Source: Cynocephalus volans (Eukaryota > Chordata > Mammalia > Dermoptera > Cynocephalidae). Taken from it: 64,000 nt of DNA. Positions 45,076 through 56,425 of this stretch are shown piece by piece. The position numbers and the translations under genes were made by a program. Each line of letters starts with the position of its first letter. Positions within the stretch are counted from its first letter, which is position 1. Where the stretch lies: NCBI RefSeq assembly GCF_027409185.1, contig NC_084467.1:81972501-82036500 (forward strand). The letters are read 5' to 3'. The notes beneath the pieces are model-generated. The model had not been told where the DNA came from. It saw only the letters and a list, made by a program, of their open reading frames with translations, and made no database searches.

Positions 45076-45139
45076 CCCTTCCCCATGGTTTATTATGTCT
45101 TTCCAGTACTTTTCCAGTATGTGTATATGTAGGGGTGGT

Positions 45140-45181
<42 letters not shown>

Positions 45182-46110
45182 GCCTCTCCCTTAATACATT
45201 CTGTATCCCAATTTTTAAAAAATTTAACAATATATTGTGAATATCTTTTCAAATATATTAACCATGGTGTCATTTTTACTGTTGAACAGCATTGAATGAA
45301 TTTACCATAGTTTATTTAACCAGTCTTTTTGTTGGACATTTTAATATTTTCAGTATTTTACCAATACAAACATAAATCAAAAAATAAAAAGAAGAAAAAG
45401 AGACAGAGAGAAAAGGAAGAAGGATGGATGGAAGGAGCAATGAACATCTAGTTGCACACGTTATTAATTATTTCCTTCCCAATATTTTGAAGTGGAACTG
45501 CTCATTAAAAGGTATGCACTTTTCTGACATTTTGTCAAAGAGCTCTGCAAAATAGACGTATACTGGATACTACCTTTAAAAATAATCCTTACCAATGAGA
45601 TAGGCAAAAATGGTGTCTTAATATTGTTTTAATTTGCTTTCTTTGATTATTGATGAAAATGAAAAAAATTATCTTTATTGACCCTTTTTATTCCTCCTTT
45701 TCTGACTTACCTGTAGAAATTCTTTGCCCATTTTTCTGTTTGGCTATTTATCTTTTCCATATTGATTTGTAAGAAGACTTCTTAATTCTTTGTCTCTTTT
45801 TATACCTTTCAATTTGGCATTTGCCCTTTACTTTTTTGTGTGATTTCTAAAGCATGGTTTTTAGTTTATGTATTTTAAAAATCAATCTTTTGCTTTATGT
45901 TTCATGTAATATAATCCTACTCCCAAGGTTATACAATTTTTTGGTATATTTTCTTCTAGTAAGTCTGTGATTTCATTTTTATATAAAACCTCTAATCCAC
46001 CAAGAATTTATTTTGGCATGTTGTATTTTTTTCCTCCAAACGATTGGCCAATGACCCTTCATTTATTGTAAAGTTTTAAATTTCCTTGCTGATTATGAAT
46101 GACACTTTTA
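45076..46110 (-). mobile_element. Old L1-like 3' fragment (antisense)
   Basis: Highly diverged. On + it reads TTTATTTAACCAGTCTTTTT, TTTTGTCAAAGAGCTCTGCA, GAAATTCTTTGCCCATTTTT and ATCCACCAAGAATTTATTTT in the order of an ancient L1 (L1M/HAL1 type) read backwards. A (GA)n microsatellite lies at 45141-45181. Confidence 0.6.
45141..45181. repeat. (GA)n microsatellite
   Basis: About 20 GA units with a few interruptions (GAAAGACAGAGA). The Arg/Glu ORF in it is an artefact. Confidence 0.95.
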
Positions 46111-46635
46111 TTATCTATCTGCTGGCTCTGAATACATGGAAATTTAATGAGAAAATATAAAATGCCCCATAGATCTAACCATTTTCCCTCTATGTTAGTT
46201 GCCTAGGACCTCTTCTAGAGCTGTTTTCAATCAGCAATTGTGTGGAGGGTGAACAAGTGTTGGTTCAAATACCATAAAAATACTGAATGAATCTCTGTTT
46301 TTTAAAAAAAAAATCAGAAAATGTTATAAATATTTTATAACAATATCATTGCTAATGTACACTTGTGAGATATTCTAATCTTAGTTTTTTTCTTTCTATT
46401 CATCTGGGCTATAATGGCATATACTTTATAATCATATTTTGCTCAATAAGCCAATAAGATATTCTTAATGAATTATGGGTGATGTATGCATAAATGTACA
46501 TATTTACCACTGCTATTCAGAAACTAAATAGTACTTATGAATTTTTAATTCTCAACAAAATTCATATACATAGGTAACTGTATGTGACCAGTTGGTAGAT
46601 CTTAAAGCTAAATGTATTTGGTTCATGTTTTCCAA
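46111..46635. other. Intergenic stretch without recognised feature
   Basis: AT-rich. No gene seen. Confidence 0.4.
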
Positions 46636-46653
46636 TACAATCAACATAATTCT

Positions 46654-46822
46654 TTTTTTTTTTTTTAAAAGATGACCGGTAAAGGGATCTTAACCCTTGA
46701 CTTGGTGTTGTCAGCACCACGCTCACCCCAGTGAGCTAACCGGCCATCCCTATATGGGATCCGAACCCGCGGCCTTGGTGTTATCAGCACCACACTATCC
46801 CGAGTGAGCCACGGGCTGGCCC
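46654..46822 (-). mobile_element. tRNA-Ile-derived SINE, dimer
   Basis: Two tRNA-like monomers head to tail on the minus strand. The first starts GGGCCAGCCCGTGGCTCACT and has GGTGCTGATAACACCAAGGC and GCGGGTTCGGATCCCATATA. The second starts GGCCGGTTAGCTCACTGGGG and has GGTGCTGACAACACCAAGTC and AAGGGTTAAGATCCC, then an A-tail (T-tract at 46653-46666). The TSD is perfect over 18 bases, TACAATCAACATAATTCT (46636-46653 and 46823-46840), so this is a young insertion. It is a key marker for the colugo assignment. Confidence 0.96.
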
Positions 46823-46840
46823 TACAATCAACATAATTCT

Positions 46841-47659
46841 ACCATGGAAATTGAAATCGATTTTATTACCCTTTAAATTGAAGCTGCGAACACAGAGAAA
46901 AGCATCTGTGTAAAAGATGGATTTAAGTTTCTCCCAAACAAACAAAAAATTACAAAAATGCTCAATTCTGATCTAAGCGATAACCCTAATTTTAGTTTTA
47001 GTCAAGAAAATAGGTTTAATGAACATTGTAAACCAGGATTTATTTGGGAACGAGGATTTTCGCAAACCTCTTTGCCGGTTATTTAGCCACAATTAAGCCT
47101 CTTACTATTAGGTGCTCCTGAAAGTACCATAATTGGTCAGTTAATCCGTGTACTATCTTGTTGTGGTAAATGTTGGCCTTAACTATGTCAATGACCAAAT
47201 TACAAAACAAGCTTAAAGGGTAAATCTGCAGAATTTTATATTAGGTCATTCCAAAGATTGATATATGTAATTCACTTTTCTTCCCCTACATACATATCAA
47301 TAAGACACCATCAGACATATTTTGGTATATCTTATAGATGTTAAAAATAATACTTGCTATAAAAACAATGCCACCAACAATAAAAAACAGGCTCCTGAAT
47401 GTGAACCTGACTGGAAAAAGAGCTACACTGTGATCACCAAGAAAATGGTCTACAAATTGCTTGGGCAGAATCTCTACAGCCTGTTCTTTTCCCAGTGCGT
47501 ATTTATAGTGAAGAAAACAAGCCAAGTGACAGGGGAATTTAGCCTAAAAAGAGGCTTACTTTCTCCTGAGAGACAAATTTAATTTTATCTTTTGGCTCAT
47601 ATTACAAAGTGTGGCTATTTTCCAAATCAGTACTTGAGGGTAATTTTAAAAAATGTTTC
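46841..47659. other. Intergenic stretch without recognised feature
   Basis: ORFs at 47286-47525 (-) and 47322-47582 (+) overlap on opposite strands and show no recognised domain. I do not support a gene. Confidence 0.4.
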
Positions 47660-48165
47660 CCACTTCTTTCCCCCTTAATCATACTTTCTACAGTGGATTG
47701 ACAATATCTACCTATTCATTTTCACAGGTGTCTCATAAATGATTTATTACTTCACCTACCCTAACTTTCTATTCTGCAACAAGAATCTCTTGACCAATTT
47801 CTTCTCCTTTTCTTGTAAAATCCAAACTTTATGTGCGAGGCTTAAGGAAACTAGGTGACAGTCTTTCTCTTAGGAGTCTTCCTGATATCACTACCGTTCC
47901 TTGTCTTGTTCCCTTTATTTTCAGTTGTTCCAGGCTTGTTTTCTTTCTTGATCTGTCTTCTTCAGTTCATAATCATTGTTACGTTCCCATGTGTCAGTCT
48001 TGGTGTTCATAAGGCAAGGAAAGGGAGGCAGAAGTGTGGACCACCCACACTGATATCTTCATTTTATGGCTTAGTTCGGATCCTTTTTATCAGAATAGCC
48101 ATGAGCAGAGGGATTATGTCCACTGTACTTGTAGTGCCTACCACAGAATCCTCAATAAATTTTTT
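47660..48165 (+). mobile_element. L2 3' end (diverged)
   Basis: The region from CAACAAGAATCTCTTGACCA to GTAGTGCCTACCACAGAATC and CTCAATAAAT fits the L2 3' end order. It is strongly diverged, and the ORF at 47855-48217 is part of it. Confidence 0.55.
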
Positions 48166-48239
48166 TGAATTAATAATAATAGCTGCCATCATTTTTGTAA
48201 GTCTACTAATCAAATGAAAGGCATGGTGACATGCATAAA

Positions 48240-48510
48240 GGGTATCTCCATTTCATAGAAAAGAATGAACTTAGAAAAATTAAGTAACTTGTTCTTGGTC
48301 ACAAGGCTAGTAAAAGTTGAAGGGCGAAGACATGGCTTAATCGCAGGCTGGAAGGCCCAGCACCCACACTTCATACTAACAGTACAGAGGCAGCATAACA
48401 TAACTATGAAGAAGGGTTGTTCTGGAGCCAGACAGCATGGGTTTAAATCCTGGCTTTGTCACTTAATCTACACTCTCTGTGCTTCGGTTTCATCATCTGT
48501 AAAATAGAGA
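48240..48510 (+). repeat. Two MIR-like fragments
   Basis: At 48260-48330 the words TTAAGTAACTTGTTCTTGGT and CACAAGGCTAGTAAAAG belong to the MIR 3' half. At 48410-48505 a MIR core follows, with GAGCCAGACAGCATGGGTTT, AAATCCTGGCTTTGTCACTT and TTCATCATCTGTAAAATAGA. Confidence 0.8.
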
Positions 48511-49559
48511 CCATTGATTGAACAAATATTCATTGGCTCCCAGTCATTCCACCTCAAAGCCGTTCTCTAATCTGCTGTAATGCTTTTATTGAATTGACAC
48601 ATTTGACGCCGATGATCACCAAGGGCTTAGACCTCTAGAAATGGAGGTTTAAATCACTTTAGTAGACAAAGCCCCCAGTCAGATGAGATATTAGTTGCAA
48701 ACTAGGAAACTTGGAACAGGCAGTCATACATACCAGTTACAGCCTCATTAACAGTGGTGGGAAGAGTAATCTGCACATACTACTGGAAATGTCTGAAGAT
48801 TGAAAAATTACCCTATTTTTTCCCTTTTAGAAGAAGAACTATCACTGTTTCTTTTCCTTCCTTTCTTTCTATAGCAACTATTGCCACCCCTGGTCCCCAA
48901 ATTATTTATAGAGTGCACTGGTAGTAATTATACTTACAATTTAGTCCATGGGTTGTAGGACCATGAAGAGCCACACCTAGATGAGACTATTCCAGAACTA
49001 GAATAAGAATGGGCATTTTACACCCTAATATCAGGACTAGAAGAATAACCCCAAGATGTTCCTTCTACTGGTTGGATGGTGGGTTTAGAAAGAAGGCAAG
49101 TTGCAGGGGTTGTTGTACTAGAATGGCTGGGTCAAATAGGTTGGAGGCATTTTTGTCACCATAATGTGGGTAAAGACAACCAAATAATGAGACATGACAA
49201 ATACCTCTGCAGCCAGCCATACAGCTCGCAGTGACACCTCCCTCCCCAGCATAAGGGAGGAAAAGCAACAAATATCCACATACATAACTTGTAGGTTAGT
49301 CATGGCTAAATGACATTAGGGTAAAAATACGACCCAAACTGGCCAAACAGACTTGCTCTCCTGGGAAGCTGGATTTTGAAGTGAGATGCATAGAGAGTGG
49401 CAGTCGTTTACAGTCCATCAGGAAATAATTTCACAGTTCCCCTGGTTATTCGACAATTCCCAAGAATCTGTGAGATACCTGAGTATCCTTCCAGTGAAGT
49501 CAGCTTAACTAGCTGGGATTCTTACTTGCAACAAGAAGAAACTTAACTACCACACTTCC
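48511..49559. other. Intergenic stretch without recognised feature
   Basis: No gene or clear repeat seen. Confidence 0.4.
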
Positions 49560-49985
49560 CTGAATAGCTTTCTCCCATGCTACTCCTTCACCTCCTTTCC
49601 TCACACCCTACACCAAAATACTACAGCTCATCAAGAATGTCGTGTTTTCACTCACTGAGCTTCTGCTGTTCACCTGCATGTGAAATTCTCTTCCTCTTCT
49701 TCCTGAAACCTTGCTCAAGGATACCTCCTCTATACTTCCCATTTTCACCCCATACTTACCTGCTTTGATTTGGAAGGTCCTCCACTATGCCCACAGGGCT
49801 TGTCACACCATAATCATGGCACTTACTATATTGTAATATATAGTCCTTGGTTTACTTGCCCACCTCTCCCATTAGATGGCAAGCTCCTCAATAGTAGGGG
49901 CAACTTCCCATTTGGCTTTATTTCTCCAGTTCCTTATTACAGTGCCTAGCACATAGGAGAACAATTAAGTAAATGGATAAATGAA
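49560..49985 (+). mobile_element. L2 3' end
   Basis: CTGCATGTGAAATTCTCTTC, TACCTGCTTTGATTTGGAAG, TAGATGGCAAGCTCCTCAAT, TTACAGTGCCTAGCACATAG and an AAATGGATAAATGAATAAC tail are in L2 3' order. Confidence 0.82.
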
Positions 49986-50224
49986 TAACAGTTTCTGCTT
50001 CATCATGAGAACTTATTCAAGCTTACCTGCTGGAGGAATGTAAGAGACAATGGAAAAGACCAAACGACTTTATAATTTGGTGATGGCCAGCTGGTCTCCA
50101 CAAACATGTGAGAGTCTAGCTAAATCAGTTGAGCCACCTCCCCAACCCATAGCTGACTCAGAAAATAATTCCAGAGGAGCTGCCCAACTGATGCATAGAT
50201 TCCTAAGAAATAATATAAGGTTAC

Positions 50225-50641
50225 TGTTTCAATCCACTGAACTTTGGGTCCCCCCAAAAGTTTAATGTGTTGGGGCGTTGGTCCCCAATATGACAGTGTT
50301 AAGAAACTGGGAAGTTCTATTATGATAATTGAAAGGTAGGGCCTTAAGGATGTGATTAGATTGTGGGACTATGCCATAGTGAATGGATCAGTAATGGTGG
50401 TCGGGGCATGGTTCACAGTGCTTTAAAAGGAGAGCATACAAAGAGTCTCTCTCTCTGCTCCACCATTTTCTGCAATGTGAGACCCCTGTGTTGCTGTAAA
50501 GCCACCACCAAAGAAAACCCTCACCAGATGTGGTCCCTGGACTTTGGGCTTCCCAGCCTCTGGAAGCAATAAATTTCATTTTCTTTATGAATTATCTAGC
50601 TGCAAGTATTCTGTTATAAGCAACAGAAACGGACTAACACA
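50225..50641 (+). mobile_element. MaLR LTR (MLT/MST type)
   Basis: Same family group as 32140-32527: TTTGGGTCCCCCCAAAAGTT, CTCCACCATTTTCTGCAATG, AGCAATAAATTTCATTTTCT and the end ACAGAAACGGACTAACACA. The 5' boundary is uncertain and no convincing TSD was found. Confidence 0.82.
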
Positions 50642-50813
50642 GGGTAGCTTCTTAGGTAGTATTTTTGTGGTGATAAGTAAATGGTAAAATATCTGTGGGT
50701 TTGATTTTACCTAAGGATCACCAACTTGAGAGCTTTGCTAGCTAAAAAAAGATTTAAAATTCAAGAATTGTCTTTACAAGTTCCATTGTGAATGTGAAGA
50801 ATGGATATATTTG

Positions 50814-51218
50814 TGATAGAGTTTGGATGTGTTGTCCCCTCCAAAACTCATGTGGAAATTTGATCCCCAATGTGGCAGTGTTGGAAACTGATTGAGTCAT
50901 GGGGGTGGATTCCTCACGAATGGATTAATGCTCTCCCTGGGGGAGGGGGAATTAACGAGTGAGTTCTTGCTCTATTATTTCCTGCAAGAGCTGGTTGTTT
51001 AAAAGACCCTGGCACCTCCTCTCTCTCTCTTGCTTGTCTCACCATGTGATCTGCTTGTACTCGCTGGCTGCCTACTGCTTTCTGCCATGAGTAGAAGCAG
51101 CCTGAAGCCCATGCCACATGCAGCTGTCCCAGAATCGTAAGCCAAATAAACCTCTGTTCTTTATAAATTACCCTGTCTCAGGTATTTCTGTTATAGCAAC
51201 ACAAAACGGACTAATACA
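50814..51218 (+). mobile_element. MST-type MaLR solo LTR with TSD
   Basis: Complete LTR from TGATAGAGTTTGGATGTGTT to ACACAAAACGGACTAATACA, with AAGCCAAATAAACCTCTGTT as the polyadenylation region. The 5-bp TSD ATTTG is exact (50809-50813 and 51219-51223). There is no internal domain, so it is a solo LTR formed by recombination. Confidence 0.93.
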
Positions 51219-51295
51219 ATTTGCAAATCAGTATAAGTAATATTTCTCACAATTTGCTAATGTTTTAAGATTAGTATAAGACATTTAAAAAAACT

Positions 51296-51375
51296 AGATC
51301 AAGGTCCAGGGTCTGATCCTGTACCAGCCAGCAAAAAACAAAAAAACAAAAAACAAAAACCATAAAACAAAAAAA
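51296..51375 (+). mobile_element. SINE 3' fragment (sense)
   Basis: GATCAAGGTCCAGGGTCTGA, TCCTGTACCAGCCAGC and an (AAAC)n/(A)n tail match the 3' half of the tRNA-Ile SINE monomer. The 5' end is truncated. Confidence 0.75.
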
Positions 51376-51785
51376 ACTCCAAGATCAATTTAAAATTAAA
51401 AAAAAAAATTTTTTGAGGGAAAATCAAAAGTAAAATTACCAATAACCTTTATATTCCAGCAGACCTATGTTAATTTTTGCATTTCTATTGAGGCTTTATT
51501 CACGTGCATTATGTATTTTCATGTAGTTCTAATAACAAAAATGTTGTATTTCACTTTAATATTTGAGGAAAAATACCATATTCTTACCTACTCTTCATAA
51601 GTATTTTAATGGCTACATAATAATTCTTTGAATAAATTTATTATAATTAATTATTTCTCAAATGTTTTAACAAGTTAAATTACTTTGTTTCCTATTATCA
51701 ACAATGTGTCAAATACAGCTTATTTTCTTTCTTTGGTATTATTTCTTCAGGCAATAAACATTGTCTTTTTTGTTTACTGCCATAT
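51376..51785. other. Intergenic stretch without recognised feature
   Basis: AT-rich, no gene. Confidence 0.4.
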
Positions 51786-51885
51786 CCTGCCATATCCTGA
51801 GTACCTAGCAAAGTATATGGTAGACACCCAATAAACATTTGTTGAATGAAGGCAATACATGAATGAGTGAATGGGATTTACAGAA
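51786..51885 (+). repeat. L2/MIR-type 3' end
   Basis: TGAGTACCTAGCAAAGTATA, TGGTAGACACCCAATAAACA and TTTGTTGAATGAA match the shared L2/MIR terminus. Confidence 0.7.
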
Positions 51886-52169
51886 CTAGGCTTTCTAGTT
51901 CCATCCGCTTTAAATGCTTTTTGAACAGAATTAGCAGGACCAAATTAGATTAAAAATTCACATAATTTGAAAGAAAAATTTATTTGTGTCTATTTTAAAT
52001 TTATTGCCTATAGATAAAAGGATTTGCTGTTCATCTCAAAATTTTTGAGTTAGTTACTGAGTTGACCCATAGAAATTTATTGGCTTTAACTGAATAGACA
52101 AAAGAAAGAATTCCAAGGTTTTTTCATGAATTGCTTGTACTAATATCACTGAATGAACGTGATTTATTC

Positions 52170-53460
52170 CCAGCCTTCATTCTCTTCTCTGCAACATTTG
52201 ACATTTTTGGCTAATTCTTACTTTTCTCAAACTCGGTAGGTTCTGTATCATTCATGTGACAGTGAGTTTACACAACTTCTCTTACTATTTCTCTGACCAC
52301 ATCTTTGCACTTGCCTATGGTCATTCTCTAAAGATTTCCTTGGTCTTCTGCTCACCTCTCTTTGCAATCACTGTCTATAATCACTTGCCTATAATCTTAA
52401 CTTCAGCCTCTCCTCTCAGTGAAACATGCTCTAATCCTCATCACTCCATCTGTGCTTTTTCAATCTCATCTTCCCCCATTTCCTTAAGACCTTATTTTGC
52501 TTTAATTTTCAATCCACCCCTCTCGGCTGGCTCCTTTCCCTTGAACTACATGTGTCCTCTAGCATTTGTAATTCTTCCTTGGCCCTGCTTCTTTAAGCTG
52601 TTTTCCCATTGCTTCCTTTCCCACCAAACTTTTTAAGACTCTTTAAAAAAGAGTTTTTAAACGTTTTTTAAAACTCTCTGCTTCCTGGCTCCGGTTCTTC
52701 CCCTCATTCCTCTCTTTTAATTCTTTGCATGGTGACTTCTGCTCTTTCCTCTTGACTTTTTACTTCAGTGACACTACCTTTGATCCCATTCCAGCAATGC
52801 CTCTTCCCATGACTTCCTTACACTATGCTTCTTGGTTTCTATCGAGTCTTGCTTGACATATTTTCTTCTTTTTGCTTTCTGTTTTTGAACTTCTTTTTCA
52901 CTCTACCATCCTTAAATGTCTTCATCCACTTCCAAAGGTAAATATTTATTGGGAGTCAACCATGTGCCAGGTACTGTGCTGGCCCTGCGGATGCAGGGTT
53001 AAACAAATTAGACAATGGCTCTGTGGTACTTACAGAGTAGCTTCAATAAGCTTTGCTATACAGAAGACTCCCACATCTGCACTCACCATGTCTCATGAGA
53101 TATATCCATTAGGATGGCTATTATTTTTTCTCCATCCAAATCTACCTCTTCTTTGCTATCATTTCCCCCCATCATTATTTAGGCATGATGTTCCTGTCTC
53201 ACTGGAGATTCAATCAGGAGTCAAACCCTGTAAATTCTGTTCCCAAATGCCTCTGATTTATTCCCTATATCTTATTATCACTGAACTCTCATTGTACAGG
53301 TCTATATCATTATTCATTTGTTTTTGTAATAGGCTAATAACTAGTGTTCTTGTCTCTCCCTTGTTATCTCAGACTAATCTTTTTAAACATTTTTGTCATC
53401 CTCCTCCTCAAAAATGATCACTGGTTCTTTGCACTGCCTACAAAAGAAACTCCAGACTCC
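52170..53460 (+). mobile_element. L2 fragments, diverged
   Basis: Begins with TGCAACATTTGACATTTTTG and continues with CACTACCTTTGATCCCATTC and further pieces to GCACTGCCTACAAAAGAAAC at 53430-53450, which follow L2 order. The 126- and 181-codon ORFs are in L2-derived or adjacent sequence, without a recognised domain. Confidence 0.55.
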
Positions 53461-53645
53461 TTAAAAGGATATTGGAAAGACTTGAGACTTCGTAGTCAGA
53501 AAGCTTGGGTTGCATTCCCAATCTCCCACTTAATCACTCTGTGACCTTAAAGAATATCACTAAGTTTCAATTTTCCCAAATATAAGATGGGGTTAATGAC
53601 TAGTTATAATGACTAAACACATGTGAAAGTGCTTTATATTTTCAA
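53461..53645 (+). repeat. MIR copy
   Basis: TCACTCTGTGACCTTAAAGA, TAAGATGGGGTTAATGACTA and GTGAAAGTGCTTTATATTTT are in the order of the MIR consensus. Confidence 0.75.
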
Positions 53646-54019
53646 AGTGCTATTCTGAATATAACTTTTTCTCTTTTTTATTTAGAAATAGTTACCAAAT
53701 TGAAAATAGCCTCAGCTTGGAAGTTAAACAATCTGTTTTCAGATTTCCACTCCATTATCTATTTTCTATGAGGCTTTGAACAAATTAGTAAACCTCTCTG
53801 AAACTGTTTTCCCACCTGTAAAAATACCTCTTTTGTATGGCTATATGGAAATTAAACAAAAGAGTGGACATGAAAACTTATAGTACAGTGTGTAATTAAA
53901 AACAGACACTGATTTCTTTCGGGCCTATCTTACTTTTCCTGTATCGTATCTCACTACACCTCTTTACAAACGCAATGAAGAGCCACTCTAGACTACTTGA
54001 TTTTCCCAAGCCAATATAC
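53646..54019. other. Old MIR-like scrap and unassigned sequence
   Basis: About 53720-53880 carries MIR-like words (GAGGCTTTGAACAAATTAGT, AAACCTCTCTGAAACTGTTT). The remainder is unassigned. Confidence 0.5.
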
Positions 54020-54315
54020 AATGTACTTCTGTGTTTCTTTTTCAGCTGCCTGCTCTTTCCTTCTCTATGGAAATTATACTCAATCTTCAAAGCTCAGTTA
54101 AAATAAAGCCCTCTGTATCTTACAACTGGTGTGTTAATTACTCCTTCCTCTGCACACTCTTAGCTGGTATGTTTATCACAGTATTTTACTTCAGTCTGGT
54201 TTATATTCTGCTTCTCCCATGTTACAGGGTCCTTGAAAACAAGATGAGTGTTGTATGCATCTTTATTTCTCCCCTATCATACTTAGGACACTAGACGCTC
54301 AGTTGTTGAATGAAT
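54020..54315 (+). mobile_element. L2 3' end
   Basis: TTCAAAGCTCAGTTAAAATA, TACAGGGTCCTTGAAAACAA and AGGACACTAGACGCTCAGTT followed by GTTGAATGAATG. Confidence 0.75.
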
Positions 54316-55059
54316 GTAGGAATCAAGATGTTGTCTTCTCTTTCCACTGCCTACAGGATATCACTTCCTTAAATGCCTGCTGTTGCCTCAAATCCAAACA
54401 TGTGCAAAGGCAAGCATATCTTCTCCTGTAAACTGTTCCCTTTCTATTTAGCTGTTTTTGACAGTGACACTACCCTAATCTTAGTCTGAGGCTAAAACTC
54501 TTATAATTTTATTTGACTAATTGTTTCCTTGACTATCTCAGAGCCAAACTACCAGGTTCTTTCAACTCTTTCTGTGAAATAGATCTTGGATTCATCTTTA
54601 TTTTTACTCCCATTATGTCATTCCTAGGAGTAATAATCATCAGTGTAATGATGATTATTTTTAACAACTACCACCATTTACTGAACTTTTAAATTCTGGG
54701 CTACATATTTTGTATACAACATGTCATGTGATCTTTAAAACACCTCTGCGAATCAGATATTCTTATTTTATAGATGAGAAAAATCAAAACACAGCTTAAA
54801 TACCCAGCCCAAGGTTACAGTTAGTTAAGTGGCAAAGTGGGGATCAAACCCAAATATGAGGTCAAAGTCCTTGAATGATCTGGGCTCTTTCAAGTTGAGA
54901 AGAACAAAAACAGGATTTTTAGAAGAGTAGAATGAAGATACACAGGAAGTAAAAAAGCACAGGAAACTGTTTCATGGAGGCCTACTCTTTCAAAAACAGA
55001 ATACTCCAACACTCTATCAATCCAGGTATTCTGCTGGGCTTTCTGGGCATTTGTGGCCC
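54316..55059. other. Intergenic stretch with a MIR-like copy
   Basis: 54700-54870 follows a MIR-type order (TCATGTGATCTTTAAAACAC, TATTTTATAGATGAGAAAAA, CCCAAGGTTACAGTTAGTTA, AAGTGGGGATCAAACCCAAA). Nothing else recognised. Confidence 0.55.
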
Positions 55060-55400
55060 TATCCATAAGGTGACAGATTCACCCCTTGCTTCTCCTGCCC
55101 TTGGTACAACTGACTTCCCTCTCCTCTCTCTCCTGGCTTCTATCACTTCATGACTTCTGCCGCCTCATGTTTTTGGCTTTCTCACTTTTCTTTCATTACT
55201 ATGCAACACAAATAAATGCTTTACTTCAATTAGAACCATCTCCTTACTGTTCCAGAACAATTTCTGCCTCTACATTTGTTGTTACTTTGAACACAAATAC
55301 TTTCTTCCTTTCTCTCCACCTGACAATAGCCTATATTTCAAAGCTCCTTCATTACTTCTTCTCAACAGCTCTAATAGATTCTTGTGTGATTACTATGTGA
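55060..55400 (+). repeat. Possible L2 fragment
   Basis: TTCCCTCTCCTCTCTCTCCT and GGCTTCTATCACTTCATGAC resemble the L2 'TCCTGGTTTTCCTCCTACC' region. The 104-codon ORF here is not supported as a gene. Confidence 0.35.
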
Positions 55401-55479
55401 GAAGCCCTCTTTCTGACCCATGATAAACCCACAGCATGAACAAGAAATTTTGTGGTTTGGGTATTATTTGTTCTTGCAA

Positions 55480-55670
55480 CATAATCTAGCATATAGTGAC
55501 TGCTCTACTGACTTCAGGTATGTTCTTTAGCTTTTCCAAGTTTCTCTTTCATTATCTGTAAAATGGAGATTAAAACAGTACTTATCAAACAAGATTGTTC
55601 TGAGGATTAAGTGAAATTATACAGGTAAAAGTACTTAGCATGGTGCTAAGCACAAAAGAAATATATGATA
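55480..55670 (+). repeat. MIR copy
   Basis: TTCATTATCTGTAAAATGGA, GATTGTTCTGAGGATTAAGT and TACTTAGCATGGTGCTAAGC are in MIR order. Confidence 0.85.
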
Positions 55671-55913
55671 GTCATTAGTTATTTTTTTATTTGAGTTGTC
55701 AATGAATAGCAATTGGTGTGTTAGTAATGACAAATGAACATACTAGAGAGTATTATTTGCTTTTTAAAATGTTAAGCTTCAAATTACATATTACAAATAT
55801 ATATACACTCTAAAACTCTTAAAGCTTATTAAGGAGATGTTATCCATGTTCTCAAAAGCCCACATTTAATAGGGATATAGTATACTATAAATAACTATTT
55901 AAATTTGGGCTTC

Positions 55914-56105
55914 AATACAACAATCACAATTCCTTGATCCTGTTAAGATAAGTGAACAGATATGATGTTGATGGGTGGGAGGGGGGAGAGGGAAAGGGGA
56001 GGGTGGAATTGGTAAAGAGACAAAAATCAACCACATTGTATATTGATAAAATAAAATAAAATAAAATAAAAAAAGGATGAAAACAGAAAATATATAAATA
56101 AATAA
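55914..56105 (+). mobile_element. Short (about 190 bp) L1-3'UTR-like retroposon, second copy
   Basis: Starts ATACAACAATCACAATTCCT, then GAACAGATATGATGTTGATG, a G-rich tract, AAATCAACCACATTGTATAT and an (AAAAT)n tail. These correspond word by word with 18152-18343. The possible TSD is AAATTTGGGCTTCA (55900-55913) versus AAATATGGACTTCA (56106-56119), 12 of 14 matching. Confidence 0.65.
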
Positions 56106-56269
56106 ATATGGACTTCAGATTAGCATATTTCATGACATATCACACTGCTACTTAAATTTAAATTTCTCTCAGCCATGTTATATATAGTTTATTACTGATT
56201 GAGGACTGCTCAGACCTAATAAAGATAACAATAAACACTAACATCATATAATACTGAATATAAAAAATG

Positions 56270-56425
56270 CTTTCACATACAGTCTCATTTGACTTTGAAT
56301 CCAGTGACACATAATTCCATTTCTAAGTTGAAGAAAATAAAGCGTGGAAAGTGACTTGTCTAAAGGAACAATAAGCTAGGAGTGGAATCCAGATCTCTTT
56401 ACTATACAATCCATGCTATTTATGC
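56270..56425 (+). repeat. MIR-like fragment
   Basis: GTGGAAAGTGACTTGTCTAA and AGCTAGGAGTGGAATCCAGA follow MIR order; diverged. Confidence 0.55.

Noticed and set aside
46654-46822. Possible tRNA-Ile gene
   Set aside because: A and B boxes are present, but two tRNA-like units are followed by an A-tail and flanked by an 18-bp TSD, so it is a SINE. The acceptor and anticodon stems are not maintained.
47286-47582. Two opposite ORFs (79 and 86 codons)
   Set aside because: They overlap on opposite strands and have no homologue that I recognise; likely chance.
52872-53417. 181-codon ORF
   Set aside because: Overlaps diverged L2/MIR sequence, composition is Leu/Ser/Phe-rich as expected from C/T-rich DNA; no domain recognised.
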